A stretch of 64,000 nucleotides of DNA. Source: Schauerella aestuarii (GTDB lineage Bacteria; Pseudomonadota; Gammaproteobacteria; Burkholderiales; Burkholderiaceae_B). The translations under genes were made by a program, and so were the position numbers. Where the stretch lies: positions 186,001 through 250,000 of the forward strand of contig NZ_SIZW01000043.1 of the NCBI RefSeq assembly GCF_009866805.1. The letters are read 5' to 3'. The notes under the pieces were generated by a model. That model was not told the DNA's origin. It made no database searches and saw only the letters and a list, made by a program, of their open reading frames with translations. This document shows positions 33,638 to 42,076 of this stretch, piece by piece; within the stretch, counting starts at the first letter, position 1; each line of letters opens with the position of its first letter.

Positions 33638-35917
33638 GTGACTTCGTCCCTGACCGAAAGCGCATCGCCGTCCTCCCGCACGCCGATGGCCGGTGCGCTG
33701 ATGACCGCGTTCGCCACCCCCGCATTGATGTTTACCGCAGCCGATGTGATGGCACAGAATGCCGCTACCGTGCCGCAGTTGAGCCCGGTGCGAGTGGAAG
33801 GCGATAGCGCGCCGACGTATGACGTCAAGTCGTCTGCATCGCAAAAATTCACGGCGCCGCTCCTGGACACGCCGAAGTCCGTGCAGATCATCCCGCAAGA
33901 GCTGCTGCAGAATCAGGCTGCATCCACGTTGACAGAAGCGCTGCGCAATTCGCCGGGCATTACGTTTGGCGCAGGCGAGGGTGGTAATCCGCTGGGCGAC
34001 CGGCCGTTCATTCGCGGCTCGGATGCGCAGTCCAGCACCTTCATCGACGGCCTGCGCGACATTGGCGCCACCTCGCGCGAAGTGTTCAACCTCGAGCAGA
34101 TCGAAGTCATCAAGGGGTCCGATGGCGCGTATGGTGGCCGCGGTGGCGCCGGCGGCAGCATCAACCTGATCAGCAAGACGCCCAAGGCAGAGGATTTCAA
34201 CGCGGCCTCGTTGGCGTTCGGGACGGATAGCTACTATCGCGGCACGCTGGACAGCAACTTCGCGCTGTCCGACTCGACCGCGTTTCGCTTGAACGCGATG
34301 TATCACAACGCCGACGTGGCAGGCCGCGACGTGGTCAGCAACGAACGCTGGGGGATCGCGCCGTCGCTTGCATTCGGCCTGGGTACGCCCAATCGCGCCA
34401 CGTTCAGCTATTACCATCTGAAGACCAACGATATTCCCGATGGCGGCATTCCGTATGCCTACCCGAGCACGCGCGTCACGCGTACCGGCAGCTACATGGG
34501 CATCACGCGCACGGGTCCCGCCGATGTCGATCGCGACAACTTCTATGGTTTGAAGAGCGATTACCGCCGCACGAATACCGACATCGGTACGATTGCGCTG
34601 GAGCACGACTTCACCGACAAACTCACGCTGCGAAATACGTCACGCTACACGTACTCGAATCAGAATTACGTCTGGACGCAGCCTGACGATAGCCAGGGCA
34701 ATGTGCTCAACGGCCGCGTGTGGCGCCGTGCCAATACGCGCAGCAGCGATGTGTCGAGCTTCGCCAACCAGACCGAGCTCGACGGCGAATTCAATACCGG
34801 CGCGTTCAAGCACACGTTTCTGACGGGCGCCGAGTGGTCGGTCGAGAACGGCCAGCGCGACACGTTGGCCGTCAATCGCGGCACCGGCACAAGCTGCAAC
34901 GCCGGGATCGGCGCGCTATCGCGATACTTCTGCACGAGTCTCTACAATCCGAGCCCGTCGGATCCTTGGGTCAACACATTGAGCGGCGAACGCGTCGGCC
35001 AGCCGTCGAAGTCGCGCAACACGTCCGTGTCGCTGTATGCCTTCGACACCATGACGTTGAGCGAGCATTGGTTGCTCAACGGCGGCTTGCGCCTGGATGA
35101 CTATCGCACCAAGTTCACCAACACGCCGGCCAACAACTACCAGGTGATTCGCCGCGACGACACCCTGGTCAACTATCAGGCTGGTGTGGTGTACAAGCCG
35201 GTTGAGACCACGAGCTTCTATGCAAGCTTCGGCACCTCGTCCACGCCCACCAACGGCACGCTTGGCGAAGGCAGTGAAACCCAAGGCATCACACCGGGCC
35301 GCGGGGGCGTCGGCATCAATGCCGCCGACCTGGCGCCCGAGAAGAACAAGACCTATGAAGTGGGCACGAAGTGGGATGTGCTCGATCGCCGCATGAGCCT
35401 GACGGCGGCGCTTTTCCGCACCGAAACCGATAACGCCCGCATCACCTTGCCCTCGGGCAACTATGCCATGGCCGGTAAGCGCCAGGTCAATGGACTGGAG
35501 CTGGGCGTATCCGGTGCCATCACGCCGAAGTGGCAGGTATTCGGCGGCTATACCTTCATGAAAAGCGAGATCAAGGATGGCGGACCGGCCGGCACCGACG
35601 AGGGCAACGACTTCCCGCAAACCCCGCGCAACAGCCTGAGCCTGTGGAGCACCTACAAAGTACTGCCGCAGTTCACGGTGGGCGGTGGCGCGTATTACGT
35701 CGACAAGCAGTACGGCAATACGACCAACACCACCTACATTCCGTCGTACTGGCGCTTCGATGCCATGGCGGGCTATGAGGTCAGCCGCAATTTGAACCTG
35801 CAGTTGAACGTATTGAATCTGTTCGACAAGCGCTATTTCGACAAGGCCTATCCGGCGCACTATGCCAACGTGGCGCCGGGCCGTGCGGCGATCGTCAGTG
35901 TCAACGTCAAGTACTGA
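33638..35917 (+). CDS. TonB-dependent catecholate siderophore receptor (Fiu/PiuA-like)
   Basis: The product is 759 residues. Its signal peptide ends ADVMAQN. The plug region has LLDTPKSVQIIPQELLQNQ, RPFIRGSDAQSSTFIDGLRD and IEVIKGSDGAYGGRGGAGG, and the barrel ends in a terminal Tyr (IVSVNVKY). No STN extension is present, unlike the other receptor in the window. GTG 33638 is chosen because GGAG lies 9 bases upstream; a TTG at 33623 is in frame. The piuC neighbour, the Sel1 gene after it and the two Fur-like boxes all point to iron-siderophore uptake. Confidence 0.93.
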   Translation: MTSSLTESASPSSRTPMAGALMTAFATPALMFTAADVMAQNAATVPQLSPVRVEGDSAPTYDVKSSASQKFTAPLLDTPKSVQIIPQELLQNQAASTLTEALRNSPGITFGAGEGGNPLGDRPFIRGSDAQSSTFIDGLRDIGATSREVFNLEQIEVIKGSDGAYGGRGGAGGSINLISKTPKAEDFNAASLAFGTDSYYRGTLDSNFALSDSTAFRLNAMYHNADVAGRDVVSNERWGIAPSLAFGLGTPNRATFSYYHLKTNDIPDGGIPYAYPSTRVTRTGSYMGITRTGPADVDRDNFYGLKSDYRRTNTDIGTIALEHDFTDKLTLRNTSRYTYSNQNYVWTQPDDSQGNVLNGRVWRRANTRSSDVSSFANQTELDGEFNTGAFKHTFLTGAEWSVENGQRDTLAVNRGTGTSCNAGIGALSRYFCTSLYNPSPSDPWVNTLSGERVGQPSKSRNTSVSLYAFDTMTLSEHWLLNGGLRLDDYRTKFTNTPANNYQVIRRDDTLVNYQAGVVYKPVETTSFYASFGTSSTPTNGTLGEGSETQGITPGRGGVGINAADLAPEKNKTYEVGTKWDVLDRRMSLTAALFRTETDNARITLPSGNYAMAGKRQVNGLELGVSGAITPKWQVFGGYTFMKSEIKDGGPAGTDEGNDFPQTPRNSLSLWSTYKVLPQFTVGGGAYYVDKQYGNTTNTTYIPSYWRFDAMAGYEVSRNLNLQLNVLNLFDKRYFDKAYPAHYANVAPGRAAIVSVNVKY

Positions 35918-36668
35918 GCCGCGAGCGGTTACGGCGCGGGACCTGAATCGGCTGGATGCGGCAGGGTTCGCCGCCATCCTGGCCGGCCCGCGCGAACACG
36001 CCATCCCCTGGGTCGCGGCGGCTGCCGAGCTTGGAGTCGTCGATGCGCAGGCGGTGTACGGCCAATGGCTGCTCGACGGCGATGGCATACCGCGCGATGC
36101 GGCAAGCGGGCTGGCATGGTTCAAGCGGGCCGCGCAAACCGGTCATGCGATGAGCATGAATATGGTTGGCCGATGCTATGAAAATGGCTGGGGCGTGATG
36201 CCGCACGCGGAGGTGGCCGCCTATTGGTTTCGCCTGGCATCCGAAGCCGGGCTCGATTGGGGCATGTACAACTACGCGACCAGCCTGGCGCTGGGGCGCG
36301 GGGTGGCTGAAGATAAGCGCGCCGCGCTTGCGCTGCTCGAGCGCGCGCGGGCGCTCGGCCACCTTAAATCCATCAATCTGATCGGCGGCTTTTACGAGGA
36401 AGGCTGGGTGGTCGCGCAGGATGCTCAGGCGGCAATGCGTTGCTATGCAGAAGCTGCCGAGGGCGGCGACTTTCGCGGTCAGTTCAATTACGCGCGCGGC
36501 TTGATGGCGTCGGGCGATGTTGCGGCCGCGCTCGTTTGGCTGGAACGCGTGCCGCAAACGGCGACGGCGTCTTTCTTGATCAAGCTCCTTGCCTATCTTG
36601 ACGCGTCGCCACACCCGGCGGCGCGCTCGCTGGGCCAGTCGCTCGCGCACGCGCATTTGCAGGCATAG
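35898..36668 (+). CDS. Sel1-repeat (SLR) protein of the iron block
   Basis: About 256 residues carry five Sel1-like repeats, each near 36 residues (for example AAELGVVDAQAVYGQWLLDG and ALGHLKSINLIGGFYEEGW). Such solenoids mediate protein contacts. The start is uncertain: GTG 35898 lies inside the receptor gene, further ATG and GTG codons lie upstream, and none has a clear ribosome site. Coupling to receptor translation is likely. Sel1 proteins often accompany Fiu-like receptors and PiuC. I see no signal peptide. Confidence 0.8.
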   Translation: MSTSSTEPRAVTARDLNRLDAAGFAAILAGPREHAIPWVAAAAELGVVDAQAVYGQWLLDGDGIPRDAASGLAWFKRAAQTGHAMSMNMVGRCYENGWGVMPHAEVAAYWFRLASEAGLDWGMYNYATSLALGRGVAEDKRAALALLERARALGHLKSINLIGGFYEEGWVVAQDAQAAMRCYAEAAEGGDFRGQFNYARGLMASGDVAAALVWLERVPQTATASFLIKLLAYLDASPHPAARSLGQSLAHAHLQA

Positions 36669-36700
36669 CGGACACGCGATAGGGCGCGCCTGCTGTCCGC
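36668..36700 (+). terminator. Possible terminator after the Sel1 gene
   Basis: GCGGACA at 36668-36674 and TGTCCGC at 36694-36700 can pair with a 19-base loop that contains further GCGC pairing. Only a poor T-rich stretch follows, so support is weak. Confidence 0.3.
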
Positions 36701-36825
36701 GTCCCGTTAATCCCGGTTGTTTCGCCTCGTCACATTTTTGCGCCGCAGCATAGGGAATTATTACTTTAAGCTCGCTGTCAGTAAGGGGTTACTTTCCCGC
36801 CCGCCTGCCATCCGAGTCGATTCCC

Positions 36826-38211
36826 ATGCCCTCTGATTCCCCAGCCGTCACGGCGTCGCCGTCCGCTGCATCGGTCGCGACCGACGCCCAGCCCAAACGC
36901 CTGCTGTCCACCATGGACGTGATGTCGCTCATTATCGGCATCGTGATCGGGGCAGGCATTTTCAGTTCCCCCGCCTTGATCGCGGGGAACGCCGCGTCGA
37001 TGCAGGATGCTTTTATCGCGTGGACCCTGGGCGGCTTCATCGCGCTTGCAGGCGCACTGTGCTACGCCGAACTGACGACCTCGCACCCGCATGCGGGCGG
37101 CGATTATCACTTCCTGCGGCTGGCGTTCGGCGAGAAAGTCGGATTTCTGTTTGCCTGGGCGCGATTGACGGTGATTCCCACCGGATCCATCGCAGTGCTG
37201 GGGTATGTGTTCGGCGACTATGCCACCGAGATCTATAGTCTCGGCGCGCACTCATCGGCGCTCTATGCCGTGGCCATGATCGTGGTGATGACCGCCCTGA
37301 ATGTGATCGGATTGAAGTCGGGCTCGCGCACGCAGAATATTCTCACCGCGCTCGAAGTGGGCGGCGTCCTGCTCATCATCGTGGTGGGACTGACGATGGC
37401 GCCCAGCGCCGCGCCCGCTGCGGCAGCCGCGTCCACATCGCCGCAGGTGACCCAGTGGGGCCTGATCCTCGTCTTCGTGATCTTCACCTACGGCGGCTGG
37501 AACGAAGCGGCGTACGCGTCGGCGGAAATCGTCAATCCGCAACGCAATCTGCCGCGCGCGTTGTTCTGGAGTCTGGCCATCATCACGGTCGCTTACCTGC
37601 TCGTGAACGCGGCCTTCTTCAAGGTGCTGGGACTGGCCGGCGTGTCGGGTTCGACGGCCGTGGCCGCCGACACCTTGCGTGCGGTCATGGGCGATCGCGG
37701 GGCGCAGATCATCAGCTTGCTGATCGCCATTTCCGCGTTGACGTCGGCCAACGCAACCATCTTGCTGGGTGCCCGCACAACCTATGCGTTCGGCTGCGAC
37801 GAACCGATGTTCCGCTACCTCGGAAAGTGGAACGCGCGCCACGACGTGCCCACGCGCGCCTTGCTCACGCAATCGGCGATTTCGCTGGCGCTGGTGGCTT
37901 TCGGCGCCTTTACGTATAGCGGCTTTAAGACCATGGTGGAGTTCACCGCGCCGGTGTTCTGGTTGTTTTTCGTGCTGTCCGGCGTGGCGCTGTTCGTGCT
38001 GCGCCGCCGCTGGCCCGATCATCCGCGCCCGTTCCGCGTACCGCTTTATCCGATTACACCGCTGATCTTTATCGGCAGCAGCCTGTACCTCTTGTATTCG
38101 AGCGTGGTCTACACCGGCCGCGGCGCCTTCGTCGGCGTGGCCGTGTTGATCATCGGGGGCATCCTGCTCTACGTGCGCAAGCAACACGTAGACCGTCGCC
38201 CCGTATCCTGA
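36826..38211 (+). CDS. Amino-acid permease, APC superfamily
   Basis: The product is 461 residues with about twelve hydrophobic segments. The TM1 signature IGIVIGAGIFSSPALIAGNA is the unwound GxGIF substrate site of APC transporters, and a Gly-rich YAELTTSHPHAGGDYHFLR loop follows. The cytoplasmic N-terminus is Ala/Ser/Pro-rich. It should be a proton- or exchange-driven amino-acid transporter; the substrate cannot be told. The ribosome site is weak. It appears to be a single gene, with 31 bases to the next. Confidence 0.9.
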   Translation: MPSDSPAVTASPSAASVATDAQPKRLLSTMDVMSLIIGIVIGAGIFSSPALIAGNAASMQDAFIAWTLGGFIALAGALCYAELTTSHPHAGGDYHFLRLAFGEKVGFLFAWARLTVIPTGSIAVLGYVFGDYATEIYSLGAHSSALYAVAMIVVMTALNVIGLKSGSRTQNILTALEVGGVLLIIVVGLTMAPSAAPAAAAASTSPQVTQWGLILVFVIFTYGGWNEAAYASAEIVNPQRNLPRALFWSLAIITVAYLLVNAAFFKVLGLAGVSGSTAVAADTLRAVMGDRGAQIISLLIAISALTSANATILLGARTTYAFGCDEPMFRYLGKWNARHDVPTRALLTQSAISLALVAFGAFTYSGFKTMVEFTAPVFWLFFVLSGVALFVLRRRWPDHPRPFRVPLYPITPLIFIGSSLYLLYSSVVYTGRGAFVGVAVLIIGGILLYVRKQHVDRRPVS

Positions 38212-38242
38212 TTTGTCCTAGGAACCTACCGGAGAGTCGACT

Positions 38243-38806
38243 ATGAAGAAACGTTATGCCTTCCTGACTGCGGCGGTGTTGACCGCCACGCTCGGCGTTC
38301 AGACGGCTGCCCATGCGCAATTGGAAGTCACCAAGACCACGCAGCCGCGTAGCCCCGATGTGATCTATGTGCCGACGCCGCCTGCCGTGGTCGAGGCGAT
38401 GCTGGACGTGGCCAAGGTGGGTAAGGACGATGTGCTGTATGACCTGGGGTCCGGCGATGGCCGCATCCCTGTGACGGCGGCCAAGAAATTCGGCACGACC
38501 GGTATCGGCTTCGACCTCGATCCCCAGCGCATCAAGGAGGCCAACGCCAACGCGAAAGAGCAGGGCGTGACCGACAAGGTCAAGTTTGTCGAAGGCGATC
38601 TGTTCGAACAGGATCTGTCCAAGGCCACGGTGATCAGCCTTTATCTGCTGCCGTCGCTCAATCTGAAGTTGCGGCCGAAGTTGCTGGCGCTCAAACCCGG
38701 CACGCGGATCGTTTCGCATGCGTTCGATATGGGCGATTGGAAGCCGGATCAAACGCTGACGGTCGAAGGCAAATCGGTGTATTTCTGGACCGTGCCGCAG
38801 AAGTAA
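38243..38806 (+). CDS. Methyltransferase-fold protein with a signal peptide
   Basis: The product is 187 residues. A clear Sec signal (MKKRYAFLTAAVLTATLG, cleavage near AAHA) precedes a class I SAM-methyltransferase core with motif I VLYDLGSGDGRIPVTAAKKF, the acidic FDLDPQRIKEA and EGDLFEQDL. CGGAGA lies about 9 bases upstream of the ATG. The fold is normally cytoplasmic because SAM is; an exported copy is odd. It may be a methyltransferase acting before export, or a re-used fold in the periplasm. No substrate can be named. Confidence 0.8.
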   Translation: MKKRYAFLTAAVLTATLGVQTAAHAQLEVTKTTQPRSPDVIYVPTPPAVVEAMLDVAKVGKDDVLYDLGSGDGRIPVTAAKKFGTTGIGFDLDPQRIKEANANAKEQGVTDKVKFVEGDLFEQDLSKATVISLYLLPSLNLKLRPKLLALKPGTRIVSHAFDMGDWKPDQTLTVEGKSVYFWTVPQK

Positions 38807-38851
38807 TGCTGGGTCCGCGACAACGAGGGCCGCGTCGATAACCACGGCGTG

Positions 38852-38913
38852 GAAATAACGCTGGCATCGAAGGAGGGTGCACCGAAATAGCGCTGGCACA
38901 GAAGCGCGGTGCA
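38852..38913. repeat. Two 30-base imperfect direct repeats
   Basis: The stretch at 38852-38881 and that at 38884-38913 match at about 24 of 30 positions (GAAATA, GCTGGCA, GAA and GGTGCA shared in order). They lie in the gap after the methyltransferase-fold gene. Function unknown; possibly a duplicated relic. Confidence 0.5.
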
Positions 38914-38948
38914 GACATGACCGCGCTGCATGAAGAGCGATAACCCAG

Positions 38949-38994
38949 ATGAAAAGGGCTCCCAACGATCGATCGCTGGGAGCCCTGATTTCAT
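38949..38994 (-). terminator. Terminator of the alpha/beta hydrolase gene
   Basis: GGGCTCCCA (38956-38964) and TGGGAGCCC (38977-38985) pair perfectly, and GATGAAA/TTTCATC extends the stem outward with a 2-base bulge. Read on the minus strand the stem is followed by TTTT. It lies about 45 bases past the hydrolase stop and could also end plus-strand transcription. Confidence 0.75.
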
Positions 38995-39037
38995 CGGGTG
39001 CGCGTAAGAGACGCCGCGCCCGAGCTGTGTTGCAGCA

Positions 39038-40078
39038 TCAGCTCGCCAGCGCATCCAGCAGTGCGCGATGGAAGCGATCCGGCGCCTGGATCTGCGGCGA
39101 GTGGCCCAGATCCTCGAATTCGACCAATCGCGCATTGGGAATGCGATCCCGCGTGCGCTTGCCCAGTTCGGTGTAGCGGCCCAACGTGGGCTGCACATCC
39201 GGCGGCGCGGTGCCCTTGCCGACCGCGGTGTTGTCCTTCAGGCCGATGAACAGCGTGGTGGGTACCCGCAGGCGATCGAATTCATACACGACGGGTTGCG
39301 TGTAGACCATGTCGTAGGTCAACGCGGAATGCCAGGCCACACGATCGCCACCGTCGCCGTTGAACATGCCGGCCTGCATCGTCACCCACTTGTCGTAGGC
39401 GGGTTCCCAGTGCCCTGCGTAGTACGTGGCCTGCTGGTACTTCTTGATGCCGGCAAACGACGTCTTGCGTTCCGAGGCGTACCACTGATCGATGGTTTGA
39501 TACGGCACGCCGAGCGCTTTCCAGTCTTCCAGACCGATCGGGTTGACCATTAACAGGCGATCGGTGCTCTCGGGATACAGCAGCGCATAGCGGGTCGCCA
39601 GCATGCCGCCCATGGAGTGACCCAACATGGAGGCATTCTTTACGCCCAGATGATCCAGCAAGCGGTGGGTGTTGTCGGCCAGTTGCTGAAAGGTGTATTG
39701 GTAGCCGTCGGGCTTGCTCGACTTGCAGAAGCCGATCTGATCCGGCGCCACCACGCGATAGCCCGCACTGCTCAACGCGGCGATCGTTTGTTCCCAGGTG
39801 CCGGCGCAAAAGTTCTTGCCGTGCAACAGGACGACGGTGCGGCCATTGGGCTGCGCAGGTGCCACGTCGATATAGGCCATCTTCATGGGTTTGCCTTGCG
39901 AGCGAAACACGAAATCCCGAACGGGATAGGCATAGTCGAAGCCCTGCAGTTCCGGGCCGTAGGTGGGGCCCGATCCTGCTGCAGGTGCCGACTGTGCTGC
40001 AGCAGGTGCGGCGGCGGCAAAGAGGCCCGCCATCACCAGTGCGGCGGTCGAGCCGGCAAGACGAAAAGAATGCGTCAT
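39038..40078 (-). CDS. Secreted alpha/beta hydrolase
   Basis: The product is 346 residues. The signal peptide ends near APAAAQ. The fold landmarks are VVLLHGKNFCAGTWE (oxyanion region), the nucleophile elbow GHSMGG, an acid in FIGLKDNTAVG and the catalytic His in DLGHSPQ. It is an esterase, peptidase or dehalogenase-type hydrolase of the periplasm; no substrate can be inferred. AAGGA lies 9 bases upstream of the ATG. It is divergent from the metQ-like gene. Confidence 0.9.
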   Translation of the reverse strand: MTHSFRLAGSTAALVMAGLFAAAAPAAAQSAPAAGSGPTYGPELQGFDYAYPVRDFVFRSQGKPMKMAYIDVAPAQPNGRTVVLLHGKNFCAGTWEQTIAALSSAGYRVVAPDQIGFCKSSKPDGYQYTFQQLADNTHRLLDHLGVKNASMLGHSMGGMLATRYALLYPESTDRLLMVNPIGLEDWKALGVPYQTIDQWYASERKTSFAGIKKYQQATYYAGHWEPAYDKWVTMQAGMFNGDGGDRVAWHSALTYDMVYTQPVVYEFDRLRVPTTLFIGLKDNTAVGKGTAPPDVQPTLGRYTELGKRTRDRIPNARLVEFEDLGHSPQIQAPDRFHRALLDALAS

Positions 40079-40170
40079 CGATTAATTCCTTAAACGGTGC
40101 AGGGGTTCTGCGCGCCGCACGTCGCATGCCGGGCTATGATCCGGCAAACCGCTCACGCCATGGACGTTTT

Positions 40171-40998
40171 ATGTTCGCTCCCCTTCGTCTTTCCCGCCGT
40201 GCCCTGCTCAATGCGGCGCTGATTTCCATGATGTCGCTGAATGGCATGACGATCGCACAGGCAGCCGAAAAGCCGCTGCGTATCGCCGTGATCCCAAGCG
40301 TGGCCAACGAAGCGACCGAGCAAGCCATTGCGCAGGCCCGGCGCGAGGGGTTGGAGGTGCAATTGGTCGAGTTCAGCGACTGGGTCATGCCCAACACAGC
40401 CGTGGCGGAAGGTTCGGTCGATGCCAACTTCTTCCAACATGCGCCGTTCTTGGAGCAGTTCAACGCCAGCCGCAAAACGAACCTGACGCCGATCGCCTAC
40501 GGCTACTCGACCACGATCGGCCTCTTCTCCAAGAAGCTCAAGCGGGGCGACCCCATGCCGGACGGCGCCACGATCGGCATTCCGTCCGACCCCGTCAACA
40601 CCGGTCGAGCATTGCTGCTCCTGCAGTCCATCAAGCTCATTACCTTGAAGGCCGGCGTCACGCATCAAGCCAGCATTGCGGATATCACCGAGAACCCGAA
40701 GCGCCTGAAGTTCATCCAGATCGAGGGGTCCCAGGCCGCCCGTTCGTTCGACGATGTGACGGCGTCGGTGACCTACACCACATTTGCCAAGCACGGCGGG
40801 CTGGACGAGAAAGATGGTCTGGCATTCGACAACCAGGACGCGGATAATGTGCGACGTTATGCGATTCGTTGGGTGGCGCTGCCTGCGCGTGCCAACGATC
40901 CGCGTTTGCAGCGCTTCATTGCGATCTATCAGCAGTCGCCCGAGGTCAAGGCCACGCTGCGGCGTCTGTATGGCGACCTCATCGCCTTTCCCTGGTAG
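40171..40998 (+). CDS. MetQ/NlpA-family substrate-binding protein (orphan)
   Basis: The product is 275 residues. A signal peptide ends MTIAQAAEK without a lipobox Cys, so it should be soluble. The family signature includes VEFSDWVMPNTAVAEGSVDANFFQHAPFLEQFN and, in the second lobe, GIPSDPVNTGRALLLLQ. The family binds methionine or related amino acids for an ABC importer. No ATPase or permease gene (metN, metI) is near, so its transporter must lie elsewhere. ATG 40171 has GGACG upstream. Confidence 0.88.
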   Translation: MFAPLRLSRRALLNAALISMMSLNGMTIAQAAEKPLRIAVIPSVANEATEQAIAQARREGLEVQLVEFSDWVMPNTAVAEGSVDANFFQHAPFLEQFNASRKTNLTPIAYGYSTTIGLFSKKLKRGDPMPDGATIGIPSDPVNTGRALLLLQSIKLITLKAGVTHQASIADITENPKRLKFIQIEGSQAARSFDDVTASVTYTTFAKHGGLDEKDGLAFDNQDADNVRRYAIRWVALPARANDPRLQRFIAIYQQSPEVKATLRRLYGDLIAFPW

Positions 40999-41084
40999 GG
41001 CGATGCTATATTGTTTCAGTGGGTCGGAACGGATAGACGCGTCATCGTGGCCGCTACCGTTGTCTCTACTTTCCGGAGTATCTC

Positions 41085-41489
41085 GTGACTGACGCGATCG
41101 AACTCAAGAGCAGTGGCCTGAAGGTCACGTTCCCCCGCCTGAAGATCCTCGATATCTTTCGCAATAGCGGCCAACGTCATTTGAGCGCCGAGGATGTCTA
41201 TCGGTTGCTGATGAACGAAGGCGTCGAAATGGGCCTGGCCACCGTCTACCGCGTGCTCACGCAGTTCGAGCATGCCGATCTGCTCAAGCGCAGCCAGCTG
41301 GGCGGCAACCGCGCGGTGTACGAACTCAATGACGGCGAGCGTCATCACGGTCACCTGGTGTGCTCGCAAACGGGCGAGGTCAAGGAATTCTTCGATCCGC
41401 AGATCGAGAAACGCCTGCAGAAGATCGCGCTGGATATGGGCTACAACCTGTCGGATTATTCGATCACCTTGTACGGCGATCCCAAGTAA
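41085..41489 (+). CDS. fur: Ferric uptake regulator Fur
   Basis: The product is 134 residues, short as in betaproteobacteria. The winged helix reads [31 protein letters not shown] with [17 protein letters not shown]; the metal-binding His cluster is in ERHHGHLVC. It represses iron-uptake genes with Fe(II), plausibly including the two TonB clusters and piuC in this window. GTG 41085 is preceded by GGAG. A TATATT-type -10 lies in the gap after metQ, so it has its own promoter. Confidence 0.95.
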   Translation: MTDAIELKSSGLKVTFPRLKILDIFRNSGQRHLSAEDVYRLLMNEGVEMGLATVYRVLTQFEHADLLKRSQLGGNRAVYELNDGERHHGHLVCSQTGEVKEFFDPQIEKRLQKIALDMGYNLSDYSITLYGDPK

Positions 41490-41613
41490 CTTGCGATACT
41501 GGCTGTCGCCTCTCGGGCGATCGCCTGCCCTGGTCTCATGGCGTTGCCGGCCCGGAATTAAGCCTATACGCCTTGTTGACCGGCGCTCGATAGATCGCCA
41601 CGCTTGAATGCCA

Positions 41614-41650
41614 GACCAGTCCGGTACTATCGGACTGGTCTTTTGTTTTT
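41614..41650 (+). terminator. Intrinsic terminator between fur and the HemJ/CopD-like gene
   Basis: GACCAGTCCG (41614-41623) and CGGACTGGTC (41631-41640) form a perfect 10-base stem with a 7-base loop, followed by TTTTGTTTTT. It should end fur transcription 125 bases past the stop. Its T-tract merges with the GGAAAA ribosome site of the next gene, 13 bases before GTG 41663. Confidence 0.88.
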
Positions 41651-41662
41651 GGAAAACGCATC

Positions 41663-42076
41663 GTGGTGTGGCTCAAGGCATTACATATTGCGGCTTTGGT
41701 GATCTGGTGCGGCGGGTTGTTCTATCTGCCGGCCGTGTTCGCGGAGATCGCGCGCGCACCGGATCGGAGCGCGTTGCATCGTTCCCATGTGATGGCGCGT
41801 GTGGTGTATGTGGTGCTGATTTCACCGGCGGCCATTATTGCGATCGTGAGCGGTACGTTTCTTGCCGTCGTCGCGGGCGCCGGGGGCTTGTGGTTCGTGA
41901 CCAAACTCACGGTCGTGGCCCTGATGGTGTTCTATCACCTGCAATGCGGCCGGATGGTGACGGCCATCGATGTACGGCCTCATTCTTTCAAACCTGCACG
42001 CTCGTTGGCCATGATGCTGGCGCCGACCGTGCTCGTGCCGCTTACGCTTTGGCTCGTGATGGCCAAGCCGTTTTAA
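41663..42076 (+). CDS. CopD/HemJ-like small membrane protein
   Basis: The product is 137 residues with four hydrophobic segments. The start VWLKALHIAALVIWCGGLFYLP and the later FVTKLTVVALMVFYHLQCG resemble the KALHI, GLFYLPR and KLxxVxxLxxYHxxCG motifs of HemJ, the oxygen-independent protoporphyrinogen oxidase; annotation pipelines usually call these CopD-family. It lies beside a haem-copper oxidase block, so a haem or copper role fits. The sequence after FYLP differs from HemJ (AVFAEIAR), so HemJ function is not certain. GTG 41663 and GTG 41666 are both possible starts. Its stop overlaps the convergent DUF2231 gene. Confidence 0.75.
   Translation: MVWLKALHIAALVIWCGGLFYLPAVFAEIARAPDRSALHRSHVMARVVYVVLISPAAIIAIVSGTFLAVVAGAGGLWFVTKLTVVALMVFYHLQCGRMVTAIDVRPHSFKPARSLAMMLAPTVLVPLTLWLVMAKPF

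Noticed and set aside
38852-38913. CRISPR-like repeats
   Set aside because: Only two imperfect copies with a 2-base separation and no spacers.
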